Origin: Nitrosopumilales archaeon
GTDB taxonomy: Archaea; Thermoproteota; Nitrososphaeria; Nitrososphaerales; Nitrososphaeraceae
DNA: 12,220 nt
Assembly: GCA_009665115.1 (NCBI GenBank)
Contig: WJXE01000067.1
Location: 1 to 12,220 of the forward strand
Reading direction: 5' to 3'
Shown here: positions 1 through 6,510 of the stretch, in pieces
Layout of the letters: every line of letters begins with the position of its first letter
Position numbering within the stretch: the stretch's first letter is position 1
Program-made: the position numbers and the translations under genes
The notes under the pieces: generated by a model
Databases searched by the model: none
The model's input: only the letters and a program-made list of their open reading frames with translations
Told to the model about the DNA's origin: nothing

Positions 1-833
1 GCTACTAGAAGCGCAATCAGCATTGCAAGATCAGCAATATATCCAAGAAAGAATGCAAAGAAAAGAAGGCTTCCAACAACCATTATAAATATTAATGATA
101 GCCCTGCTAACAATATTGTTAAAGCTATTTCATTTTTGGTTTTAGGCCGGGTAGCACTTTCTATTAGACTAACCATTTCATCGAGGAAGCTTCTACCAAC
201 CTCCGCAGTGATTTCAATTCGTAACTTGTCACTTGCTATTCTTGTTCCACCAATGACATGATCATCCTTATCTTTGAATACAGGATTTGATTCTCCCGTC
301 ATCATTGATTCGTCTACAAAAGCCTTTCCTTCACAAACAAGACCATCCCTTGGTATTGTCTCACCTGCATAACACAATACTTCATCCCCAGGTTTGAGAC
401 TGGTAGAGGCCACGATAAGTTCTTTCTTACCTTCACCTACTAATTTCCTAGCCGAAACTTCTCTTTCTAGGCTTCTTAGAGAATCTACTCGGGCTTTAGC
501 CTGGGCTTCTGATAGCGCTTCTGAAAATGTAGCAAACCAGACTGTAACAATTAGTATTACTGCAACTTGATAATAGAATATCGGAGTTTGACTAGCAAAC
601 TCTTTTGGTATAGTTGGGAGCGCTACACCAATAGCAAAAACTAGTACAAATCCAACTTCTACTGTAAACATTACTGCATTATTTTTTGCTAAATAGTAAG
701 GGTTTAGTTTTGTAAGGGAACCAAGTATTACTTGTTTTCTATTTATGTTCGATAGATCTTTTGTAAAACTAGAACCATTATTTTTATTACTGTTAAATTT
801 GAATTTTTCCCTCATTCTCATTATTATTCCCAT
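1..833 (-). CDS. kdpB: KdpB, potassium-transporting P-type ATPase catalytic subunit (N-terminal 277 residues, cut by window edge)
   Basis: KdpB is the ATP-hydrolysing subunit of the KdpFABC high-affinity K+ uptake complex in the cell membrane. The start at 833 (ATG) lies 14 bases after the kdpA stop and follows a good ribosome site (GGAG, 9 bases upstream). Visible in order: a polar N-terminus, two membrane segments (about residues 53-74 and 87-105), and the actuator domain with the dephosphorylation motif TGES at 179-182, preceded by FVDES. Then comes the KdpB-typical KNEIALTILL at 233-242, leading into membrane segments 3 and 4. The phosphorylation motif DKTGT lies beyond the left edge, so catalytic competence cannot be judged here. 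The Ser of TGES, known as an inhibitory phosphorylation site in E. coli KdpB, is present. It is co-transcribed with kdpA; kdpC is expected further left. Family assignment is firm. Confidence 0.95.
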   Translation of the reverse strand, partial: MGIIMRMREKFKFNSNKNNGSSFTKDLSNINRKQVILGSLTKLNPYYLAKNNAVMFTVEVGFVLVFAIGVALPTIPKEFASQTPIFYYQVAVILIVTVWFATFSEALSEAQAKARVDSLRSLEREVSARKLVGEGKKELIVASTSLKPGDEVLCYAGETIPRDGLVCEGKAFVDESMMTGESNPVFKDKDDHVIGGTRIASDKLRIEITAEVGRSFLDEMVSLIESATRPKTKNEIALTILLAGLSLIFIMVVGSLLFFAFFLGYIADLAMLIALLV

Positions 834-837
834 TTAT

Positions 838-846
838 CTCATCTCC
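838..846 (-). promoter_or_regulatory. Ribosome binding site of kdpB
   Basis: The minus strand reads GGAGATGAG from 846 to 838, followed by ATAA and the ATG at 833. It overlaps the end of kdpA (stop 850-848) and fixes the kdpB start. No other in-frame ATG exists between the upstream TAA and this one. Confidence 0.65.
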
Positions 847-847
847 A

Positions 848-2476
848 TCACATCGAAAACGGTCCTATTACTATGAATGGAAAGAAGGTTAGTGCTGTCA
901 GAAGGAACGTCATGACCAATAATATCGAAATAAACAACGGGCCGTGTGTCCTGATTGGTTCGATGGCCTCTTTTCTATCTTTGACTGTGAAGGAGCCTGC
1001 GATAGCCAGCATCAACACTATTGGTGCATATCTTCCAAGAAACATAACTATTGCAGTTGACCAGTTCCAAAACGGTGTGTTGGCTGAAGTTCCCAGGTAA
1101 TCAGAGCCATTGTTAGCTGATGCAGATGTGTATTCGTATAATGCTTGAGTATAGCCTGAGGCTGTTGTCATCTTTCCTGCAGGAACAGATAATACGCTCT
1201 GAGCGTTTCCAGTAGTAAACGCGATTACGGTTGGAATTAATATTAATGCAGGATGCATTAAGAATACAAATACGGCTAATTTGACATTTTTTGGGTTTAT
1301 TTTCATGTTCATAAATTCTGGAGTCTTGCCAACCATCAAGCCAACTAGAAAGAGAGTTATGATTACGTAGATGATCATATACATGATTCCAGTACCATCA
1401 GCTCCAGGAACGGATTGAATAAACATACCAAGCAGAAAGGACATTACCGGATTTGGTGACATTCCACTTAGTGCTGAATTCGCTGATCCAGTATTCGTAG
1501 ATATAGAGACGGTATTGAAAAATTCGGTACCAAAACTGCCAAACCTAGTTTCTAAACCGGTAGGTCCACTTACTTGACTGAAGGCTATTGCCAGCAAAAT
1601 TCCAAACGCGATAAGTATGGTTAATAGTAATGATACTCCTCGAGCCTTTCCTACCAATTTGGCGTATGCAATAGGAAATGACAAAGGAATTATCAACATG
1701 AGAAACATTTCATAGGTATTTGAGAGACCATTAGGATTCTCAAATGGATGACCGGAATTTGCACCATAGTATCCGCCACCATTGCTCCCAAGATCCTTAA
1801 TAGATTCCAAAGAAGCAACAGGGCCTGTTGTAATGGTTTGATTATGTCCTTCCAAGGTATGATTGATCGTAACCGATGATTGTAGAGTCTGTGGAACTCC
1901 CAACAGCATAAGAAGCAAGGCAGAACCAAATGCAAGAGGAAGTAGTAGTGTTAAAATTATTCTTATAAAGTCGACATAGAAATTACCAAGCCCAAAATTC
2001 TTTCTTATAAAACCGCGGATAAAGGCAAACGCAGCAGCAATCCCAGAAGCAGGAGCTACAAACATAACAAAAGTAAGTGGAATCATTTGGGATATTACCG
2101 AAAGTTGCTGGTCACCTGCATAATGCTGTAGATCAGTATTTGTAACAAATGAAATCGCAGTGTGAAAGGCCAAATCAATTGAAAGCCCGTTCACATGTGT
2201 TGAAGATGGAAGAAGGTTCTGAAAAACTAACATAAAAAAAATAAAGCCTGCCACTATGACATTCGTAAGCATTAGGGCAAGCGAATATTCTTTCCATGTC
2301 ATCTGTTTGTCCTTATCTATCCCAATGATCTTGTAAAATCCATTTTCGACTCTTGCAAGTGGAGCTTCCAATGGTCTCAATTCATAGGATATCATCCTGG
2401 CAATATACAGTCCAAAAGGAACTGACAAACTTAATGTTCCTCCAAAAACAACAATTAATTCCACTATGGGATTCAT
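848..2476 (-). CDS. kdpA: KdpA, potassium-binding and translocating subunit of the Kdp ATPase
   Basis: KdpA selects and carries K+ in the KdpFABC complex and belongs to the potassium-transporter superfamily, with four pore loops. The protein has 542 residues from the ATG at 2476, close to the usual length (E. coli 557), and about ten membrane segments. All four pore-loop signatures are visible: VTNTDLQHYAG at 111-121, GSNGGGYYGANSGHPFENP at 230-248, STNTGSANSALSGM at 326-339 and SASANNGSDYLG at 451-462. The frame stays open up to a TTG at 2557, but those 27 extra residues are polar/cysteine-containing and overlap a small upstream ORF. The first membrane segment begins right after MNPIVEL, so I use 2476. 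The start lies 4 bases after the stop of the upstream 49-codon ORF. There is no sign of damage. Confidence 0.95.
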   Translation of the reverse strand: MNPIVELIVVFGGTLSLSVPFGLYIARMISYELRPLEAPLARVENGFYKIIGIDKDKQMTWKEYSLALMLTNVIVAGFIFFMLVFQNLLPSSTHVNGLSIDLAFHTAISFVTNTDLQHYAGDQQLSVISQMIPLTFVMFVAPASGIAAAFAFIRGFIRKNFGLGNFYVDFIRIILTLLLPLAFGSALLLMLLGVPQTLQSSVTINHTLEGHNQTITTGPVASLESIKDLGSNGGGYYGANSGHPFENPNGLSNTYEMFLMLIIPLSFPIAYAKLVGKARGVSLLLTILIAFGILLAIAFSQVSGPTGLETRFGSFGTEFFNTVSISTNTGSANSALSGMSPNPVMSFLLGMFIQSVPGADGTGIMYMIIYVIITLFLVGLMVGKTPEFMNMKINPKNVKLAVFVFLMHPALILIPTVIAFTTGNAQSVLSVPAGKMTTASGYTQALYEYTSASANNGSDYLGTSANTPFWNWSTAIVMFLGRYAPIVLMLAIAGSFTVKDRKEAIEPIRTHGPLFISILLVMTFLLTALTFFPFIVIGPFSM

Positions 2477-2480
2477 TAAA

Positions 2481-2630
2481 TTAACACCATCCTGTTCTTT
2501 CGGTAGAGGTAAGACGCATCCACAAAGCTCTGATTTCATCCCATCCAAAAGGAACAAAAAGCACCGATAGGATGATTATTAGCGGTAGTTGGTCAGCAGC
2601 AACCCTTTTTATTTTGTCCACATAGGTCAC
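2481..2630 (-). CDS. 49-aa single-membrane-segment protein upstream of kdpA (KdpF-like candidate)
   Basis: A GTG-started ORF of 49 codons ends 4 bases before the kdpA ATG. It begins MTYVDKIKRVAAD, has one hydrophobic segment (LPLIIILSVLFVPFGW, residues 15-30), and ends in a basic, Trp-containing tail. Position and topology fit KdpF, the tiny stabilising subunit that precedes KdpA in many kdp operons, but there is no clear sequence similarity to E. coli KdpF. The first five codons lie in the 22-bp inverted repeat that ends the adjacent element (2616-2637), and the 154-aa ORF at 4199 begins with the same MTYVD for the same reason. The N-terminus may therefore be acquired. An internal GTG at codon 4 is an alternative start. 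Real translation is plausible but unproven. Confidence 0.45.
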   Translation of the reverse strand: MTYVDKIKRVAADQLPLIIILSVLFVPFGWDEIRALWMRLTSTERTGWC

Positions 2631-2637
2631 TCACTAA
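2616..2637 (-). repeat. Left terminal inverted repeat (22 bp, perfect copy of 4192-4213)
   Basis: Read on the minus strand it runs TTAGTGAGTGACC... to ...TATGTGGAC. It contains a GTG that opens the small ORF before kdpA. It also has an overlapping ATG in another frame that ends after four codons (M-W-T-K-stop). Confidence 0.85.
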
Positions 2638-3412
2638 ATAGTTGTAGATTTGCTTGAACCTCAGATATTAATAGTTTATGAGCCAAAATACGATAATAAT
2701 ATTATATTCTTTCTTCAATATTTACAAAATTTTTTTATTAAATTAATCATAGATAAGAACGAATAATCTAGCTTTATAACCTACAATACAAATTCGATAA
2801 CAAACGGTCTTTACAAATTACAGATTTATAGCTAATTTCACGCTCGAAACAAGATAATCTAAGGTGAGCATTAATAGCGTTACAAATCCTTCAATCAAAT
2901 AAAATAAAATATTTTCAATTTATCTTAGTATCAGATAATTTGCAATTAAATACAATGAATCCTCTCTCGGGATGATGACAGAAACATAGGCAACCTAGCA
3001 CCTTACGCTTTCAGCAAGATCCTCAAATTCAGGTAATCAATCAACTAAAAATCAATTTCAAGTCAATTCGACATGATTCCGCCGCCTTAACTTTGATTAG
3101 CATTTAAAACCTAATTTCACAATAATTCAAGAAGGTCACGCTATCATCTTCGAATAAGTTTTCAACCTGTCAACAAATATAGCGATTGTTTGACTGTAGA
3201 ATATCATAACGCTTTATGACAGCATTTATGGTGGAGTGTTGGATCAGACATATTAATAATATTGCTAGAGATAAGGTGAAGCTCTTATGTGCATGATTTT
3301 GCTGGAACCCTTGATACATCTTCTCTTAATCCTGTCGATACGGTCTAGTATGATATATCTGATATATGTGCTATTTCATGTATATAGTTATTCATCTCTA
3401 ACTGTTCTCATC
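2638..3412. other. Gene-free left half of the decayed element
   Basis: This AT-rich stretch of about 775 bases has no ORF that looks like protein on either strand. I translated much of the minus strand looking for the C-terminal half of the IS5-type transposase and found nothing convincing. It is most likely old element or spacer DNA eroded beyond recognition. Its left edge holds a possible TATA box for kdp. Confidence 0.5.
2664..2672 (-). promoter_or_regulatory. Possible TATA box (box A) for the kdp operon
   Basis: An AT-rich TTAATAT-type core on the minus strand sits about 38 bases before the GTG at 2630. That would put the transcript start near 2642 with a leader of about 12 bases. It lies just inside the left end of the decayed insertion element, so the element may supply the promoter. 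The region is AT-rich throughout, so this is a weak call. Confidence 0.3.
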
Positions 3413-3670
3413 TCACATGATCCGAGTCAATAGACTAAATTTGAAATGTGATATTCTCAAATTATGCATGAATACAAACAGTCGTAGCCATTTGTATACA
3501 TGCGGTAGTTCGCCCTTTATACACGGATAATAATCGTCCAAATTTTCAGTTCCATCAGTAACATATTTCGTTACTCTTCCAATAATGTTTTTTTGAACTG
3601 ATGAGTGAGTGTAGTTGATTTTCATGGTAATACCATCTACCACCATATGCATATACCATATGTCTACCAT
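3413..3670 (-). pseudogene. C-terminal fragment of a DDE transposase (IS6/integrase-core-like), catalytic Glu lost
   Basis: The 85-codon frame keeps the signature I associate with the C-terminus of thaumarchaeal DDE transposases (from memory: N-L-M-E-R-F-I-Q, then K-D-R-T-E-C-F-D-D-H-F-P-C, then H-V-W-N-W-L-K-L-F). Here it reads NIIGRVTK, then TDGTENLDDYYPC, then HVYKWLRLF and MHN. The position of the catalytic Glu is Gly, KDRTE has become TDGTE, and the second Cys is missing. Upstream the frame soon meets a stop (near 3700) and no N-terminal catalytic Asp region is visible. It is a dead remnant, on the same strand as the IS5-type remnant upstream but apparently from a different transposase family. 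That makes the element a mosaic, or one insertion nested in another. Confidence 0.6.
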
Positions 3671-3828
3671 ATAGCTTAGCCTAAGATCTAAGAAATAATT
3701 CTATAACTGGCATGTCCCGACATAAATAGAAAAGGAAACAAATGAGTTTAATTCAATAGAATTATTATTCTGACATATTTTATACTGAAAAACTTTGCAA
3801 GGCAAGATGCTATACGAAGGTGTCTTGG

Positions 3829-4138
3829 CTACTGTAAATGTAATTTAGCCCCTTCATATATGGCAGAAATAATTAGTGGGACATCAGAGACTCCCATATA
3901 TCCAAGTAATCGAACAAGAGAATCTGGACACCTGCGTGATGCAATTCTTTACCATCGTTCATCTTACTAAACTCGTTATTCCAATTGTCAATGACATCAA
4001 TATAAGTACTATTTCACTACGCCTTACCAATGATTCGTTATAGATACGCCAGTTAACTACCATAGATGATGGTATACCACGTAAGCTAAATGCAACTGCT
4101 GTTTTCTTCCCTAACGTATTGCTTAAGAGACGACTAGT
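3829..4138 (-). pseudogene. N-terminal remnant of an IS5/IS4-type transposase, split over three frames
   Basis: Three minus-strand frames join into one recognisable transposase N-terminus. The first frame (from about 4138) gives GKKTAVAFSLRGIPSSM, then VVNWRIYNESLVRRSEI. The second gives DVIDNWNNEFSKMNDGKE. The third gives CPDSLVRLLGYMGVSDV and IISAIYEGAKLHLQ before a stop at 3829. I recall the same order (WRxYNESLVRRGEI, then DNWNxELxKMNDGK, then YPDSFxxLLGYMRVYFHLPYRQTEG) in archaeal IS5-like transposases. At least two frameshifts, together with the in-frame stops, abolish the product, and the catalytic core that should follow is gone. Its beginning lies just inside the right inverted repeat, which links it to the element. 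Confidence 0.6.
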
Positions 4139-4155
4139 AAATAGATCGCCACAAA

Positions 4156-4164
4156 CATATAAAT
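4156..4164 (+). promoter_or_regulatory. Possible TATA box for the 154-aa membrane protein gene
   Basis: CATATAAAT is centred about 39 bases before the GTG at 4199, predicting a transcript start near 4186 and a leader of about 13 bases. The site lies inside the right end of the decayed element and points outward. Confidence 0.4.
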
Positions 4165-4191
4165 TCTGGCTTGTCTTCTCCTAAGAAACAA

Positions 4192-4213
4192 TTAGTGAGT
4201 GACCTATGTGGAC
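4192..4213 (+). repeat. Right terminal inverted repeat (22 bp, perfect copy of 2616-2637)
   Basis: The plus strand reads TTAGTGAGTGACC... to ...TATGTGGAC. It contains the GTG (4199) used by the following ORF, plus an out-of-frame ATG that stops after four codons (M-W-T-R-stop), matching the other copy. Confidence 0.85.
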
Positions 4214-4663
4214 TCGATAATTTTCCTCGTCACAGCTATAGGCGCAAGCATAATGATAGTATTACTTTTTAATAGAACAGCGTTGTCGATCAAACGATGG
4301 AAACGCGACATCATTGTAGGACTAAACGGAAACAGAGATAGTGGGAAGCAACCCTTTCAATACATCAAAGAATCTGGAGTAAGATCAGTAGTACGATCAA
4401 AACCTCGAACCCACTCTCTCGAAAAGCTAAAACAAACATCTAATTGGAATGAGCTAATAAATAAGAAAGTTGATACCTGTGAGATGATCTACATTGGATG
4501 TATAGTTAATATCGATGGTCATTCGATGACTATAAGAAGCGACAGTAATAAGGAATATGTCATAGCTACGTATTGGATCAGGGAATACGATCAAGAAAGA
4601 GCAGTGATAGATACATCAATTAGATATTTGGACCATTATCAAGTCAAATCAACAACAGTATGA
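4199..4663 (+). CDS. Membrane-anchored hypothetical protein with a C-terminal beta-barrel-like domain
   Basis: The 154-residue protein is not recognised. It has one N-terminal membrane segment (about 6-25, IIFLVTAIGASIMIVLLF), then a strongly basic stretch (KRWKRD), a variable linker, and a small beta-rich domain at about 97-150. That domain contains MIYIGCIVNIDG, KEYVIATYWI and YLDHYQV. The pattern of short strands with an IDG turn resembles PRC-barrel/DUF2171-type domains, common in archaeal proteins of unknown role; this is a guess. The start GTG and first five codons (MTYVD) come from the inverted repeat of the neighbouring element. A native start could have been elsewhere, for example the ATG at codon 19, which would remove most of the membrane segment. 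The frame is intact. A cytoplasmic-face anchored domain is likely. Confidence 0.65.
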   Translation: MTYVDSIIFLVTAIGASIMIVLLFNRTALSIKRWKRDIIVGLNGNRDSGKQPFQYIKESGVRSVVRSKPRTHSLEKLKQTSNWNELINKKVDTCEMIYIGCIVNIDGHSMTIRSDSNKEYVIATYWIREYDQERAVIDTSIRYLDHYQVKSTTV

Positions 4664-4864
4664 ACATAAAGATAAGAGGTCTTCTCTAAATAGTACCTCT
4701 GAGTATTAGATCGAATACTTCATCATTAATTGTACATTAATTAGGGAAACATATTTTTACAGATCAATCAAGATAATGGAACCATACCAAAAGTTATGGT
4801 TTAGTACGTCCTGGTGGTTACGTTGAAAGAGCGGGTGTAACATTGTTTGCGTGATGCAGAAATC
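4664..4864. other. Intergenic stretch with a small hairpin; left edge of the G+C-rich block
   Basis: The first half is AT-rich. AACCATA (4780-4786) and TATGGTT (4795-4801) form a 7-bp stem with an 8-base loop. Base composition shifts to clearly higher G+C from about 4830, where the imported-looking block begins. No gene is supported. Confidence 0.4.
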
Positions 4865-5206
4865 CATGAGCGCGTTCCGGAATATTTTTTGTCCTTTATC
4901 CGGCGATCCGACCTGCCTCCGACGAATCATCCTTGCTAGGGGCTGAGGCATTCGCCTCCTTCTCATGGGTTCTGGCGCACTCGCTAGCTATGGCGTTTGT
5001 ACTTCTAGTGTGGGGGTTACTCGGTCAGTACATTCGTCTACAAGAAACAACCGTTGAGTGTCGCGCGATCCAAGCACTTGTTTTGAGCTGGTAGGGGTCG
5101 GATTGACCGTGCCATACTATGGAGCTGAGACCTGATTCGGGATCGTACTAGCTGGCCGTGATAGCGAGGACAGCGAGATTACGTTCTTAAACGGGCCCAA
5201 AGAATT
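4865..5206 (+). pseudogene. Broken gene fragment of a bacterial-type multi-span membrane protein
   Basis: One plus frame reads GIFFVLYPAIRP (from 4879), DESSLLGAEAFASF, WVLAHSLAMAFVLLVWGLLG and QYIRLQETTVE, stopping at TAG 5092-5094. The neighbouring frame then continues the sense with ELVGVGLTVPYYGAET, followed by TGA at 5133-5135 and FGIVLAGRD. This matches from memory a hypothetical bacterial membrane protein family: YPxIRP, DExSLxGAEAFAS, WxxAHxLAM, LQxTxVExxA, VGLTxPYYGAETFG. At least one frameshift and two stops break it, no proper start is visible (TGA just upstream), and the C-terminal half is missing where the alcohol dehydrogenase begins. It shares the higher G+C of that gene, so both probably arrived together by transfer. 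Confidence 0.5.
5184..5192 (+). promoter_or_regulatory. Possible TATA box for the alcohol dehydrogenase
   Basis: TTCTTAAAC is centred 27 bases before the ATG at 5215, which would allow leaderless transcription. It sits in otherwise G+C-rich DNA and could have arisen after transfer. Confidence 0.35.
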
Positions 5207-5214
5207 AGACGAAG

Positions 5215-6270
5215 ATGATTCAAGTCAATGGATATGCAGCCCAGCAAGCCAAAGCGCCTCTTACTTCGTACTCCTTTGAGAGACGTGAACCTCGTGATCA
5301 TGATGTCGCCATCGACATTCAGTATTGCGGGATCTGCCACACGGACATACACCAAGTGCGTAATGAGTGGGGAGCATCGACATTCCCGATGGTTCCAGGG
5401 CACGAGATCGCAGGCGTTGTCACGGGAATTGGCGCAAAGTCAACCCGTTATAAAATGGGTGACAGAGTCGCTGTCGGTTGCTTCGTCGATTCTTGCCGCA
5501 AATGCGGTCCTTGTCGTGAAGGGCTTGAGCAGTATTGTGCGGAGGGACCGACTTTGACTTACAACGCAGTCGAAAGAGACGGAAAGAATCGTACTCAAGG
5601 AGGATATTCGAATAAAATCGTAGTCGATGAAAATTATGTGCTTCGAATCCCCGAGAATATTCCAATGAATCGTGCAGCCCCACTTCTCTGCGCCGGTATC
5701 ACGCTCTATTCGCCTCTTATGCATTGGAAAGCCGGTCCTGGAAAGAAAGTCGGTATTATCGGTCTAGGAGGCCTGGGACACATGGGAGTAAAAATCGCTC
5801 ATGCACTTGGTGCGGAAGTCACAGTGCTCAGTCACTCGCTTAGAAAACAAGAAGATGGCAAGAAGATGGGAGCGGATAAATTCTATGCTACATCCGATCC
5901 GGAGACTTTCGAGAAGCTCAAAGGGTATTTTGATCTTCTCATTAACACATTAGCAGTCGAGATAGATTGGAACAAATACTTGAATCTACTCGCATTAGAT
6001 GGGACCATGGTCGTGGTCGGGGTTCCTGAGAAAGAAACGCCGATTGGCGCCTATTCGCTAATTAGTGCTCGTCGAAGTCTTGCAGGCTCTGTGATCGGTG
6101 GAATACGAGAGACTCAAGAAATGCTTGATTTCTGCAGTAAGAATAACATCGCTTGCGACATCGAGCTTATCCCGATTCAGAGGGTGAACGAGGCATACGA
6201 GCGAGTCATAGACAGTGACGTTCGATACCGGTTCGTGATTGATATGAAGTCGCTCGAGAGCAAGGACTGA
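5215..6270 (+). CDS. Zinc-dependent NADP-type alcohol dehydrogenase (YahK/cinnamyl alcohol dehydrogenase family)
   Basis: The 351-residue medium-chain dehydrogenase should interconvert aldehydes and alcohols in the cytoplasm. All zinc ligands are present. For the catalytic zinc they are Cys41 (in GICHTD), His63-Glu64 (PGHE) and Cys159 (in LLCAGITLYSP); for the structural zinc, Cys94, Cys97, Cys100 and Cys108. The Rossmann loop is GLGGLGH at 183-189, and the following strand ends in SHSLRK rather than an acidic residue, which fits NADP(H) preference. Length and domain order match the bacterial YahK/AdhC/CAD group, whose members often reduce broad ranges of aldehydes; the real substrate cannot be told. 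The gene is distinctly richer in G+C than its neighbours and follows a broken bacterial-type gene, so recent transfer from a bacterium is likely. No clear Shine-Dalgarno site precedes the ATG. The frame is intact. Confidence 0.9.
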   Translation: MIQVNGYAAQQAKAPLTSYSFERREPRDHDVAIDIQYCGICHTDIHQVRNEWGASTFPMVPGHEIAGVVTGIGAKSTRYKMGDRVAVGCFVDSCRKCGPCREGLEQYCAEGPTLTYNAVERDGKNRTQGGYSNKIVVDENYVLRIPENIPMNRAAPLLCAGITLYSPLMHWKAGPGKKVGIIGLGGLGHMGVKIAHALGAEVTVLSHSLRKQEDGKKMGADKFYATSDPETFEKLKGYFDLLINTLAVEIDWNKYLNLLALDGTMVVVGVPEKETPIGAYSLISARRSLAGSVIGGIRETQEMLDFCSKNNIACDIELIPIQRVNEAYERVIDSDVRYRFVIDMKSLESKD

Positions 6271-6510
6271 TTACACAATAGGATGGTCTCATACACTTCA
6301 TTTTAACGTGTAATAGTCTTCCACTTGAAGATACCATCATTATTAGTCAATTGATCGATCAAAATCCGTTGTACTATGTAGTAGTACTACCAAGTGACGG
6401 CCGCGTTTGACGGGCGATTTGACGGCATTGGGAAAGAGGACAAAACGCGCTTGATCTATTCAAGTAATAATATATCTTCAAAACAAAAAAGGAAGAGGAA
6501 AAATCGCTAA
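6271..6510. other. Intergenic spacer with a palindrome and three spaced TGACGG hexamers
   Basis: It contains a 10-bp palindrome GTAGTACTAC (6381-6390), preceded by GTACTA (6371-6376), which can pair with TAGTAC (6382-6387). It also contains TGACGG three times, starting at 6395, 6408 and 6420, 12-13 bases apart. The latter part (about 6395-6460) keeps the raised G+C of the dehydrogenase block, so it may be its right edge. No ORF is supported. Confidence 0.4.

Larger units (their letters stand above)
2616..4213. mobile_element. Decayed insertion element bounded by a perfect 22-bp inverted repeat
   Basis: The 22 bases at 2616-2637 (starting GTCCACATAGG) are the exact reverse complement of 4192-4213 (ending CCTATGTGGAC). 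They enclose 1.6 kb whose only recognisable coding traces are minus-strand transposase remains. Just outside, after a 3-base difference, both ends again share ATAA (2609-2612 and 4217-4220), so the repeat may run to about 29 bp with mismatches. No convincing target duplication is visible on either definition of the ends. The right end lies about 75 bases before the earliest transposase-like residues, a normal IS geometry. An intact repeat with a ruined transposase suggests either movement in trans until recently or retention for another function, such as outward promoters. The IS family is uncertain; an IS5-type element is my best guess from the N-terminal remnant. Confidence 0.7.

Noticed and set aside
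873..1935. Plus-strand 75-codon and minus-strand 80-codon frames inside kdpA
   Set aside because: They are shadows of kdpA in other frames with no protein-like features.
2477..2557. N-terminal extension of KdpA from a TTG start
   Set aside because: The 27 extra residues have no membrane character, overlap the 49-codon upstream ORF, and the family starts at the first membrane segment (ATG 2476).
4790..4855. Trace reading LVRPGGYVERAG, like the C-terminus of FAD-dependent monooxygenases
   Set aside because: Only about a dozen residues fit, with no supporting sequence upstream; too short to call.
5179..5724. Several frames of 74-109 codons overlapping the alcohol dehydrogenase
   Set aside because: All lie over an intact, well-recognised enzyme gene and have low-complexity or Arg/Ser-rich translations typical of shadow frames.
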